Below are positions 1 through 10,444 of a stretch of 64,000 nt of DNA, piece after piece. The position numbers and the translations under genes are program-made. The notes below the pieces were generated by a model, which saw only the letters and a program-made list of their open reading frames with translations, had not been told where the DNA came from and did not search any database. Position 1 is the first letter of the stretch, and every line of letters begins with the position of its first letter. The stretch lies in assembly GCA_029378245.1 (NCBI GenBank), contig JARKIF010000029.1, positions 677,266 to 741,265 of the forward strand, in the 5' to 3' direction. Source of the stretch: Roridomyces roridus. Its lineage: Eukaryota; Basidiomycota; Agaricomycetes; Agaricales; Mycenaceae.

Positions 1-531
1 GCGCAATAGGAAGGATACATACGTGACAAAAGGTGACCCCTCATTGTACACCGACGCAGTATTGAACAAAACACCGTCAAAGTCCTGAACTCAGATTCAT
101 CGACTGGAAGACGAAAATCAAGGAAAGGGTGCGGCTTACGATGGAAGTCGACACCGGCATCGATTCATCCGTCTACGTTTTTCAAGTCAATTCGGTTAAC
201 AAGACAGAACACTCACAAGCTTATTGTTGAAGGTCACCTTGACCGTGTCCCCTTTGTTAGCCGTCAGGAGAGGACCGGGGAAGCTGGGCATTCAATTCAG
301 TACAAATGTTCCCCTCCACTCAAGCCAAGGACCTCACGTTCCATTAGCCAGGATCCCCACTGCACAGGTCGGTCAGGACATTATTCCCAGCCGGTCCAGA
401 CACGCACTTCGATTATAACCATCAGGAGCAATCGGGGCATTGACGATGTCAAGAGTATATTCCTTGACCGCCGCAGTTGTAGGATGTGCTTTGAGAAGTG
501 TCAATAACACCAGGGCTGAAAGTAACTGCAT
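1..531 (-). CDS. laccase-like multicopper oxidase, N-terminal part (runs off left edge)
   Basis: Multicopper oxidases of the laccase family oxidise phenols outside the cell using four copper atoms. The start ATG (531-529) opens a signal peptide (MQLLSALVLLTLL...), followed by laccase landmarks split over exons: YTLDIVNAPIAPDG, LANGTFPGPLLTANKGDTV and a TDESMPVSTSI segment. GT-AG introns at 360-407, 284-337, 173-216 and 85-139 join these in frame; another donor at position 22 leads out of the window. After STSI a laccase should read HWHG, which supplies two copper ligands. Here the best splice gives DFDG, then VLFNTASVYNEGSPFVT, and no HWHG can be made from the bases present. The protein is therefore probably not an ordinary laccase, unless the assembly or splice choice is wrong. 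Only about the first 100 residues are visible. Confidence 0.8.
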
Positions 532-727
532 GTCGTCAGGTCGTTCGACCGTTTAGCCCCTCGTCTCTTTTTTATCTAGGTCGCCCCTGCGAAGTAATAC
601 CGAGGACGAATATCACCAGGGATGCAAGTAACTGCTTGTTGTCAGGTCGTTTGACCGTTGGCCCGTAGTGTATGTTTTAACTAGGTCCCCTATCCGAGGC
701 GTGTGCGAAGTGATACCGAGCCCGAAA
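508..727. repeat. diverged tandem duplication covering the laccase-like start region
   Basis: Two adjacent copies, about 508-611 and 615-727, share long matching blocks such as GTAACTGC, GTCAGGTCGTT, GACCGTT, CTAGGT and GCGAAGT, in the same order. The first copy contains the start codon and signal-peptide codons of the laccase-like gene. The second holds the same stretch with the ATG changed to AAG, so it cannot serve as a start. The duplication therefore repeats the core promoter and start of that gene upstream of itself. Confidence 0.75.
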
Positions 728-731
728 CCAA

Positions 732-1636
732 TAGCCTTGGCGGGTTTGCAGCCTGAGATATTCGAGTGACACAGAGACTCCATATAGAACGAGGGGGCCA
801 ATGACAGAGAGCCAAGTCAACTCGGATATGCCGTGCCAGCCAAAATTGGGGGCGCTATTGCTGCGTCGCCTCGATTCAATTCGCTGCGGGAAACGTAATC
901 ACAGGAATAGTATGGATGCCGAGGGCCACATGTCGGCGAGGAGAAGGGGAGTTCGTCCGAGTTGTTGGATGGGTACACGGCGCAGGGAACAAAGAACTCC
1001 GAGCACAATACAGGGACAAATGGGTGACAGGCCAGTGGTCACTGTCATTCTTGTCCAGAAGAGCATATATCGTGGTGTAGGCGAAGCAGGCTCCATAGTG
1101 ATGGCCACGGCTCGGTCGACCCTCCGCGGGTCACGGGTACGGGTACTTATCGACGGGTCAGGCGCGAGTGAGGGTGGGTGGTGCGGGTGAGTCTGCCGAA
1201 CATCACGGGAGCAGGGACGACTGAACAGAAGGAAGAATCAATTTTTAGAGAGTTCGAGTGTCGTTTGTCATTGAGGAACGACGATAGGGTGATAATTGCC
1301 TGGCAAGCGAGGCCAAGCGAGGCCGAGGGAATGACGCGTCAACACGGTGAAGATTCTTGTAGAGTGTAGAGCAGCAACCAGGTAAAAACAAGGCGAGTGG
1401 AAGCGGACGGATGATGCCAGTGAGGAAGCGCCAACCAGGCCAGGATTGGAGTGATGATGGTGGTTTGCTGCAAGGTGTCGGGGATTGCATGATGCGGATC
1501 ACTCCCGACCTGGGTGCAATAGCACACCGCCTTCTTTTGCTTCCTGCCAATGCTCTGCGAACCCGCTGGTCCCACGACCGTGGCTGCCCAAGGCACCGCC
1601 GCAAGCTCTCTTGGCCACCAGAAAAATACTACTCGC
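732..1636. other. intergenic, no gene recognised
   Basis: Short open frames occur on both strands, but none shows a recognisable domain, a convincing splice pattern or a signal peptide. Nothing further was seen. Confidence 0.5.
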
Positions 1637-2358
1637 ATGGATGAAGTTACAGCGATCATCGATGTCGGTCCTTCCCAAGTCCTTCCACAAGATCTCTGCG
1701 ACATCCAGGACCGTGACTTCCTCAGGGCATGTGCTCGATCGTGCCGCATCCTCACTCAGCGGATGCTCTTCCGTTCCCTGAGACTCCACCGAATTCGGTC
1801 TCGTGGTCCAGCCGTCGCACCGATTCGCCGACGCTGACTACGCAAAACAGTGCCGAGATCTCGCCCTTTACGGTCAGTGGGTTGATGACCGGCGCAGTCG
1901 GGGCTTTCCCGAATCATCCGCTCAATGTGGCGGCCTTCATCGCGCGGCAGTAAACGCACAGCTACGTCTCGTCGGATCATCTCTCCCACCTCCTGTCGCT
2001 CACCCCGGATCTCCTTCGAGTTGCTGTCGGATTGCCTGAGGACCAAACCCATACTATCCGTGACCTGGCTCTCGAGAATTCATCCGACGTCGGCCTGTAC
2101 CTCGCTCTTCGGGCATCACTTATGATCCTTCTCACTCATTTTTATCGACAACCCCTGGATCACCACGCTCCATTGTCCCTGTTTGTACACAATCGCTATT
2201 CAGACGGTCCACTGATGCTTGAACAGTTAGGATATCACGCCACTGTATCTGCCGTCCCTCCGAAGAATCTACTCCCACCTCCCATCACCAACGGCCAACT
2301 CGTATCGCCGCGTCGACGAGGGAACGATAGCTACCCTCAACGCGTAGGGTTGCTGTAA
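1637..2358 (+). pseudogene. decayed F-box-type gene
   Basis: The 5' part reads MDEVTAIIDV..LPQDLCDI..RDFLRACARSCRILTQRMLFRSLRL, which resembles the F-box start of Agaricomycete F-box proteins (hydrophobic LP-x-x-L, then an L-x-x-CARVCR-like helix and an RxLFRSLRL end). Similar pieces continue in other frames: SHRFADADYAKQCRDLALY near 1812, and HLSHLLSLTPDLLRVAVGLPED from about 1978. The frame shifts twice and I could not join the pieces with normal introns. F-box proteins recruit substrates to SCF ubiquitin ligases, but this copy is unlikely to be functional. Confidence 0.45.
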
Positions 2359-2641
2359 ATCGTGATGAATCAATGTCGGCCAGGGGATCCCGCGATTTTA
2401 TTAGAGTTTATTGCCTTTTGATGTTCGTCGACGAGCATAGTTTCTATTGAATGGTAAGTAGAAGCGTTATTCATTGTTCATTCTGGACTGTGGTAGAATT
2501 CGTGGAGAATCAATACTCCCGCCGGTGGCACATATTCCAATCAATTGCTTTTTTTCTCTTAAACTTTTGTATTCCCGACCAAATAGTCTGGAGATCAGAC
2601 GGAGCCCCATCAAATGTGATAGCCGAAGAGAACAAAGCAGC

Positions 2642-2656
2642 CACGTGGATCACGTG
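2642..2656. promoter_or_regulatory. twin CACGTG E-boxes
   Basis: CACGTG occurs at 2642-2647 and again at 2651-2656, three bases apart and about 60 bp upstream of the MYND-protein ATG at 2716. CACGTG is the core site of fungal bHLH regulators; a role here is inference. Confidence 0.4.
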
Positions 2657-2715
2657 GACTTGTCGTTTCCCTCGTCTTGCTGCTTGCACTCCGCTGCCTC
2701 AAAGACCCCACACCC

Positions 2716-3550
2716 ATGCAAGAGCCTCAGATCCGCGGAGAATGCGATTTCATCGAGTTGCACTGGAAGGACATTGACTCGGCGGCGATCGAGGACCATC
2801 CCATGAGGTGTTCGGTGTGCAAAAATCGTTTCTACTGCGTGCGTCTCCCGTCTACATCTTCACTTCCCCAACCAACCCGGAATCAGAGTGCAGAATGCCA
2901 GAAGAAAGACTGGAAGCATCACAAATGGAACTGCTCTGCACTCGGGGCGGACGGTGTGCCTGCTGCGACGGTCGTGGCGATCGACGAAGAATTCAAAGTG
3001 GAACTCAAGCGAGTGTTCGATATTCTGAAGGAGATGGACATGGTCTTGAAGAATGACAAGAGTTTCAGGCCTTCGCCGTCGTTACTCCCCACGCTCCTCC
3101 GTGCGTCACGACCCACGCAATTCCTTCCTTCTCTACTCACCCCACTCGACTATAGAAATTTGCGCAGACCTCCCGGAACGTCTGCGCTACCCCGGCGCGA
3201 TCCAAGACAAGGGCGTGTACAGATACCGGCTCCCCATCATCACCGCCTGCCGCCTGCTCCTCATCTCCTACGTCTCCACGCTCAACCGGTCAGACTCAGA
3301 GAAGAAGCAGTACGAGGACTTCTTTGCCAAGTTGCCGCCGATGAATCATCTGGCGTCCGGATCCTGCGCCGAGCTCTACGGACCCAAGATCACGACGCGG
3401 CCAGCGGATTTGAGCTCGGGGGAGTACCGGCTGATTGCTGGGATGACGCCGATGTGGATAGCATCGAGGGAGGATGACAGCGACGTGTGTATGGAGTGGG
3501 TATGGCTCATGGGTGTGATGAAGCGCGTGTGGGACGTCAAGAGTGGGTGA
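2716..3550 (+). CDS. MYND-type zinc-finger protein
   Basis: MYND fingers bind zinc and usually mediate protein contacts. Introns at 2839-2886 and 3101-3155 give a continuous 243-residue protein. The first junction creates the second half of a MYND finger: CSVC..RFYC-SAEC..DW..HK..C. The second joins PTLL to QICADLPERLRYPG. The remaining roughly 180 residues (LLLISYVSTL, YEDFFAKLPPMNH, MEWVWLMGVMKRVWDV) are a helical region without a family I recognise. A complete MYND finger has two more cysteines before CSVC; only one cysteine (ECDF) precedes it in this model, so the finger may be half-size or an upstream exon may be missing. The start codon is the first ATG in frame. Confidence 0.75.
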
Positions 3551-4890
3551 TCTAAGGGTACTTGCGTCGCCCAGTAGTGGAATACGGATGAATTGAATTG
3601 TCACTTTGGGCACCAAGAATAACACGAGTGGGGAGTGGACTGCGGAACGGTGTGAACACTTGCATATCGAGAGACTATGACCAGCAAAAGAGGACCTGCG
3701 GCCTAAGCCTCGATCCCGAATCGAACGGGCTGTCCTGCAGGCTCATGTGACACGCTCTTCACACTGCGCGGGCGCGGACCATCCCCGATCGAGTTCCATT
3801 TCGAGTCTGGAGGTAGTTCTACACGATGCAACATTCTTCAAGTTACGCATAAAACGTCGTTCCAACATCAAGCGTAGCAAGGTAAGTGCTTAGACCCAGA
3901 TGCAAGTCCTCGTCCACTGAATGAATAATCAAATCAACGAGCCGACGCGCACTCGAATTGCGTGGACACCCGTAGTCGCCTCCGTCTCCGTCTCCATCTC
4001 CGGCACCGTCGCACCTCTCGCTCCTGCTGCGCTGAGTCTTTGACTGATGCACTCACTCGGCTTTGAATTGGACTTGGGTGACATATAGTGAGTCCATCTT
4101 TTCATTTCAGTTTGGCGGATCGCACACTAGCAGAATTCGAAGATCCGCGTTGACGGAGAGGTGTGTGAGATGTCGAATCCGGAACGAGTAAGAACGCAGA
4201 GCAGTCTCGCAGTGGGGGATGATCCGCTGAATTCGAGACGTTGACCAGAAGCAACTGACGAGTCGCATAGGAGGCTCACTTGGAGACATTTGTATAAACC
4301 GTCGCCCAGTGTGATTCCGTTCGACCCGGGTCTGGCAGCTCTGACGATAGCGATTCACTTTTCATTTTGTGCGGTCAAATTCTCCCCGGAACCGTCGCTG
4401 GAGTCTACACTCTCCTTCCTTCAAGTGCAGCGATGTCCTCGTTGGAAGTTGAAGCTGAATTCCAAATTTACCCAGGAAGTCTTGTTGGCGAGGAAGACCA
4501 GATTCGCTGTATATGACCCCCCGTAGCCAGATTGAGTGTTGCGGTGAGTCCAACTGCACTGGCCTCGACGATGGACGTGGACCGCCCATCCTCGGAAACT
4601 TGCTCAGCGATGTCAACTAAATAGATGCACTCGAAATAAACGTATAGAGTAACACACGCTACTAGTAGCACTCGTAAGATAATACATGGATGGGGTCGTA
4701 GTCGTACAAAGAAGAACCGGTAAGCCGTAGCCTCGTGTGGGTGGTGGTCATCATGGCGGTGTAGGCGTAAGCGGGAGGTGAGTAGAGGTGGGAAGTTAGA
4801 GTGGGATAGCGGAGTCGGTGGGAGAGAGGAAAGTGAAAGGGATGGAAGTCAGGGTGACATAGGATCGTCGGTTTGTCGAGAGCGCCACCC
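3551..4890. other. intergenic, no gene recognised
   Basis: Only short open frames are present. A repeated CTCCGTCTC tract lies near 3979-3996. On the minus strand about 3696-3775 there is a weak tRNA-like stretch with a TTCGATT loop but no matching acceptor stem. Most of the stretch shows nothing. Confidence 0.5.
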
Positions 4891-6339
4891 TCACATATTC
4901 GCCACACTCCCCAACAAGCCCACCCGTCCAACATCACTCCCCTCCGCAGCCGTACTCCCAGACCCAGACCCAGAGGCAGCAAGCTGCCCGACAACGTCCG
5001 ACTGCAACTGCATCGGCACGAAGATGACCTTACTGTTGCCAGATTTCGCCATTGCTTGCACTGGAGAACAAAACGAGCGTCAACAACTGAAAAGAGACTC
5101 GACGAAAAGCAGACACTCACGAGCCTCCAACTGCCGAATCTGCATCGCCGCCGGACTCGCCAAGATATCCGCCGCCTGCCTCATCAACCGCGCACTGTCG
5201 ACCTCTGCCCTGGCAGCAATAACCTTGCTCTCACCCAACCTCTTCTGCTGCGCCGCCGAGCTCAAACTCGCTTGGACCTCGGCGCTAAACACGATATCCT
5301 TGATCAAGATTCCCTCGATCGCCACACCCCACTTGTCTGCCACGTCCCCGACAATCTCGGCGATTTCAAACGCGATGGCTTCACGTTCGGTGACCACAGA
5401 CTGGACAGCGCGTGCGCCAACGACGTGGCGGAGCGTTGTTTGTGCGCGCTCGATGAGGGCGGTACGCAGGTCGGTTATACCGAATGCGGAGCGGTAGGGG
5501 TTGGTGATTTGGTAGTAAATGACCGAGTCGATTTCGACATTGACGTTGTCGCGTGTGCTGTAGCGGGAATGAGGGGGAGGAGAGCATAGAGAGATGACGA
5601 CGCACATGACACTCTGCCTCCCAATAGGACTAATCTGGATCCTCACTTCGACGACTTTGAGAGACTCGGTGCACACGTTGACCTGGACGAGTCCCGGGTC
5701 GACAGATTTGTAGAATTTCCCGAAGCGCGAGACGAGCCCGACGGAGCCCTGTTGGACCTCGCGGAAGGGATTGGGGAAGGGACAGCAGGGGATCATGCCG
5801 CAGATGCCGACGATGGATCCGAGACCGTTGAGGAGGGAACCGTAGAGGCCGTGGGTGACCTATTCGATGCGTCGTTAGAAAGGAGAAGGTTAGAACGAGT
5901 CGGGCCTCGAGCGGGTCTATTCCGGCCCCAATACGTCTCACGACGGTGAGAATCGTGCGTTCTCGCCCCACTCGAGGGCCCAAGTCACATAGAGCTGAAG
6001 ACTCACCTCCCCGAGACCCAAATCCTGCGCATATGAGGGCTACCGAGTGGACTCGTCAGACCGTGATGGAGGTCGCAAGGCTAACACACGCACCTGCATC
6101 TCCGCCTTCTTAATCGGCTGAACGGTGATGATGTGCTTCGCAGGGTCGACAGTACGCCGAGGGCCAGCGAGAGGCTCTTCCGTCACTGCCAGCGCCCGCC
6201 ACAGTCAGCTGAGGCCCATGCCAAGAGACAAAGAGGACGCACCATGGGCAGCGTCGTGGTCGACGACGTGGCCGCGCGAGCTGCTCTCCGACGGGGAGGG
6301 AATACGATCTTTGCGGTCGATACTGTTTGGAGTCGACAT
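4891..6339 (-). CDS. stomatin-like SPFH/band-7 membrane protein
   Basis: Stomatin-family proteins sit on the inner face of membranes through a hydrophobic hairpin and oligomerise as scaffolds. Five introns (6186-6242, 6040-6093, 5860-6006, 5558-5605, 5061-5120) give an uninterrupted 360-residue protein. It has an N-terminal cytosolic tail with ITVQPIKKAEMQPSYAQDLG, the hydrophobic hairpin (GSIVGICGMIPCCPFPNPF), the SPFH core (GLVSRFGKFYKSVDPGL, TRDNVNVEIDSVIYYQI, RTALIERAQTTLRHVVGA, WGVAIEGILIKDI), the helical AARAEVDSARLMRQAADILAS stretch, and the conserved end LEALQAMAKSGNSKVIFVPM. Length and order match fungal stomatins. The 147-bp intron is longer than its neighbours, but the joined sequence (DLGLGE-VTHGLYGSLLNGLGS) is what the family shows. 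Confidence 0.93.
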
Positions 6340-8278
6340 GAGGGGAGAGAGCGCGAGGGTGTCGATTGGGAGGCTGCTCTTAAAAGGGATGGGAGAGGAT
6401 CACAAGCTCCGCAGCGCCTGACATCAATTTCTCACGCAGTCTATCTTGACTCCTCTCCACCACCAATCTCCTCGGCCGACAAAGCTGTTAAAACGACACA
6501 AATGCCGGCGGTAGAAGCTGTATATCCTGCAAGTTTCAGGACACCCGAGATGACCCGACCTGCGCTCTTTTGGCCATGGCTTAACACTGACAGTTTGCTG
6601 CGCGGCTCGTATTTTCTCCTCGGCGGCGGCATGGATCTGCTGCGCACGCCACGAAGAGTCGGCTCATCGGTCCATCGCATTTTGGGCTTCTCCATCGCTC
6701 ACTCCCCCTGGTCTATCCCGTTCCAGACTGCCTCTAGGCTGAGCTAGCTCTGTCCCGCAATCTGTCCATCAAATCCACTCTCAAGGGACTCGTCTTGGCA
6801 CCTTCCGAATTCCGACGCACTCAATCTCCAACTAACGGCTTGCCTCGTACGGGACACTCGTCTAAACTCATTTATTCTGCATGACGCACACGGGGACTTT
6901 AACAATGATCTCTTTCTAGGCACTGCGGATTGTGCCATGAGATTCCCGCTCTTTCCCGCTCCGCACATATCGCCCCAAGCACCTTGGTATCGGCATGTCA
7001 ATACCACCGACGCGCTCCTCCGGAGTCCGGGTCTACAGATTCACTTCCTCCTGTGCTTGCGTCTTTCCTCACATCGAAAGACTAGCAAGTGCTTGTACTT
7101 GTACTGCGTGGACTGTACTGGCTGGCTCTCGCACGAGCTCGGTCTGGGTTCGACTCCTCCTTTCTACATACGGAAACATCTGCAATGGTCTATTTTCCTC
7201 CGTTTTCCTCCCACCGCCGTGCACGCCCGCCATCTCACTAATCTGCGCATTTTGATTGTTTATGTAAAGTCTTCCTGCTGCTCACTCAATCTCCCCCAGT
7301 GCGTCACGCTAGCTCCGCAATGCACCAGGAGTAACGCTCCAACACGAGAGCAATATTCACAGCAGCAGGAGAAAGCGGGTTGGACTCTTGCTTCGCTCAT
7401 GACGAGGGTATGATTATGCGGAAGAACACGGCGGTCAGCAATGCGCACCATTGAACGAAGCAAAGCGACTCGAGAGCAATACAACAGCGAGCAAAACCAG
7501 GTTCGACTCTTGCCTCGCTGATGCGTAGTGTATGTCAGTTTTTTTTGAAGGGAGACACGTCCACGTCGGATTTCGATACCGGGGGCTAAAGCGCCTTCCG
7601 AATTCACGAGTTGTATTGTGAAGTACAGGTACGCCCTGGACGTCTCGTTTGGACTGATGCTCATGGCCGGTAGTTCAAGTTGGGTTGCGATCGAAGTTTG
7701 ATTCCTCACCTTACCATGGAAGAAATTTAGACCCGGCAGTTTTTTTAAATCCGTACGTTCGGGTGGCTAATTCACAACGGTCGACAAATCTGCGACGGAG
7801 AGTTCACACCCGTGCGATCCGGGGCCTTCCATCGCAAACCAACAAGGCCGCTGCTGCGTTCATGAAGGCGTGTACGACTTCCCATACCATGGAGACACCT
7901 GGACCTATGTACCACTCAGGCCTGGAGGCCGGCAGCTGCCTTGTGTTCCCGGTCGATTCGGGGTATGGGACTTGGTTGACATTTAGTTAGGCCGCTTTTT
8001 TCTCGCTGCATTGTTGTAACTTTATTGACATCGACTCTCTCAAATGTATAGGCCAATCCACCAGTACCCAGCACTCAGGATTCGAGCTCGGGCATTGAAG
8101 AACACCGACGCTTTGTCAATTTCGTGCTACAATTTTGCCAATCCCTCTGTACTCGTAGCCCGTGGTAGGTGAGCGTTGAAGCTGAAGCCGGTGTCGACCC
8201 ACCAGAGCTCTGAACGTTTCCGACGGGCCACCTTTAGACTTGTTTTCGACACTAGGTAATACACAGTAATGCAAAATA
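6340..8278. other. intergenic, no gene recognised
   Basis: About 1.9 kb with only unsupported open frames, the longest about 150 codons in 6937-7413 (+) and 7260-7709 (-), neither with a recognisable domain. A short phrase, GGTT-GACTCTTGC-TCGCT, appears twice, near 7379 and 7500. A CGGGGACTTT word at 6891-6900 recurs twice elsewhere in the window. Confidence 0.4.
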
Positions 8279-9049
8279 CTACGGGGGACGCTTTTGCAAG
8301 CAGGATGTTATTCGCGACGCGGTTGGATGATGATCTTCCGGACTACTCTGGCAATAAATCAGTACTAGTGTTGTATTCCCGGATAATTGATATATTTGCG
8401 CACTGAATGGGCAGTTCGGACTGCCAAGAAACAAAAGCAATTAGTGGGAGACAACTCAGTTCGAAAGGTGTGGACATACGAGTGACGACCGCCCTTGTCG
8501 CCGCAGTGGCAGCACGTTGGGCCCTCGCTTTCGTTCACCGGTAAGAGCTGAGAAGTAATTCGGACGTCGTCGTCGCCGCTGCCTCCAAGTACGCGGGACC
8601 CCCGGCGGCTGACCGTGTCGATCACGACTGGGATTGGTTGCGATGTTTTCGCTGTGGTCTGCATGTGGGTTGAGCACCTGTGTTGTATTGAAAGGGCTCA
8701 ACGCACCATCCTTTTATGCCTCCATCATTTACGAGATGTTGTATTACCCCGTCCAGAGACCGGGAATGTGGCTGATATAGTAGTTGTAGACCACGTCGTG
8801 TTCCTTCTTCATCTCGATCGGGGGCGATGCTAAAATGTGCCGCAGCGTCGCACTTCAATATTCAATGTTGATTCAAAATCGAGATCCGCCGCCTTGCCTT
8901 CATCCCGTTTGTGCGGTCTCGGACGAATAAAAGTCGCCACTGGACCCGCTAGTAGAAATTTGCCAATCAATCACCGGCAAAACCACAACGGGACATTGGA
9001 CTCACCGCATTGGCGCTCAGGCCAAAAGCACCTCAAGGCTGCCGGCATC
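8279..9049 (-). CDS. hypothetical protein with a zinc-knuckle-like CxxC-GG-H-PNC motif; structure uncertain
   Basis: The well-supported part is two introns, 8678-8747 and 8421-8479 (GTATGT donor, CTAAT branch-like sequence). They join YYISHIPGLWTG to CSTHMQTTAKTS and then create TCCHCGDKGGRHSPNCPF. That motif has Cys-x2-Cys, two Gly, His and Cys spaced like a zinc knuckle. I half-recall similar endings in other mushroom proteins but cannot name the family. Upstream, coding-like exons lie at 9049-9005 and about 8947-8832. Either a 172-bp intron joins 9004 to the SPPIEMKKEHDVVYN exon, or a 57-bp intron plus a one-base frameshift near 8850 is needed, in which case the gene is damaged. No function can be assigned. 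Confidence 0.5.
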
Positions 9050-10444
9050 CTTTGAACAGCAGTAGTGGAAGAAAAGTTGGCGGGAGGTTATTACATCTTT
9101 CCATTGAGGTGGTAGCTCCGTTCTGTTCGAGCCTATTCCACGCTGCGTCGGCGTGCTGAATACGTATGTACTGGCTGCGCGCGCTCTCTGTTGGTCATTA
9201 GGTATAAGCGAGAAACCCATTCAACTATAGTACTATGAGATACTCCACTCACGACCGTTGTCACCACCGCTTCCAATTGTGCCTTGGATTCAGAGTAGAT
9301 TCAGTGGCGGCCAAGAAACAGACCCTGAGCGCCGAGGGCGCTTGCACTGATAAGTTTAGTCAAAGCACAGAGGCACATTGAATGCCGGCGTGTTTGAGAA
9401 GCCGGACAGCACGTTGGAGGCGTTTCCACAGCATTATTCTGGCGAAATCCGGTCAACTGGATTTGCCGCGTGGTCAAGCAAGCTTATCCAGAGTATATCC
9501 ATATTTGTGCTGCTGTATGTCCGTTACAGACGGGTCTAGTAATCGCGCGGCTTCTGTGAAGGAGCAAAGGAGCGAGTCCGCTCGATCGGCATTGAAGTCT
9601 GCCCGTCGTCATACTTGGGAGCTCGATCGAATTATTATTACTCTCGCTGATTACTTGAGACGAAATTAAGGGACGTACCTCGGGGACACCAACCCCACAA
9701 TGCTCCGTGTACTGTCAGTTTCGGACTTGGGGCGGACGTTCTAAATTGCGGTTTACCGATAGGAGCTCGAGAGGAGTAGCGTATGAGATTGAGTGACCAA
9801 TTCGTTTTTTTGTCGGGGAAGAAGAACAGCGAGATAAGCAGTAATGTAGAGGTGAGATTGTTCAACGCCAAGAAACCGTGTGACGTATATCCATTCAAGA
9901 CACAGTTGTCCCCACCCGAGCTCAAAGTCGGTATTGTGGCGTACACGGACGAGACTACGAGTATTCAATTTGTTGTTAGTGCAGAAGCAAGGAGATAGGT
10001 ACTGCATGGAATTAGAAGCATTTGAATTTCGAGGATCGGGAGGACTCAGTTAACTGATCCACTGAGAACGACCCAAGGGGTACCGAGCAAGCCAGATGAT
10101 CGATGGGATTGTTTGCGAATCCAAGAGTACGTATAAGGAGATGCGGTCGAGTGAACTAGCAGAAAGTCAACGACCATGCAATAAGAGGCTCAGTCTGACA
10201 CGCAGCCTTGCGAATTGCTTGCGAATCCGTTGCGATGGCTTGGGGAATGCCGCATGCGGCCGGGAAGCGAGAGCCTCGCATTCAAGGGTCTTCATGAGCG
10301 GATCAGGGATAGCATGCAGCTTGGGTGCGATCGAGGAGAAGGAGAAGAGGTGATGCCAATCATCTGGTCCGTGCGCCAATGGTGATTTCCCAGCACGTGC
10401 GATCAACCACACATCACATACCCGGCTTGTCTTGCACCACCATC
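9050..10444. other. intergenic, no gene recognised
   Basis: Short unsupported frames on both strands; no domain, RNA gene or repeat recognised. Confidence 0.45.

Noticed and set aside
801..1190. Plus-strand frame of 129 codons
   Set aside because: Arg/Gly-rich composition without domain; no supporting splice sites or homologous features.
3696..3775. tRNA-like stretch on the minus strand with a TTCGATT loop and GTGTCAC stem
   Set aside because: The anticodon stem and acceptor strands do not pair; only scattered tRNA words match.
7366..7525. GGTT-GACTCTTGC-TCGCT phrase repeated, looking like a tRNA T arm
   Set aside because: No stem pairing and no other tRNA parts nearby.
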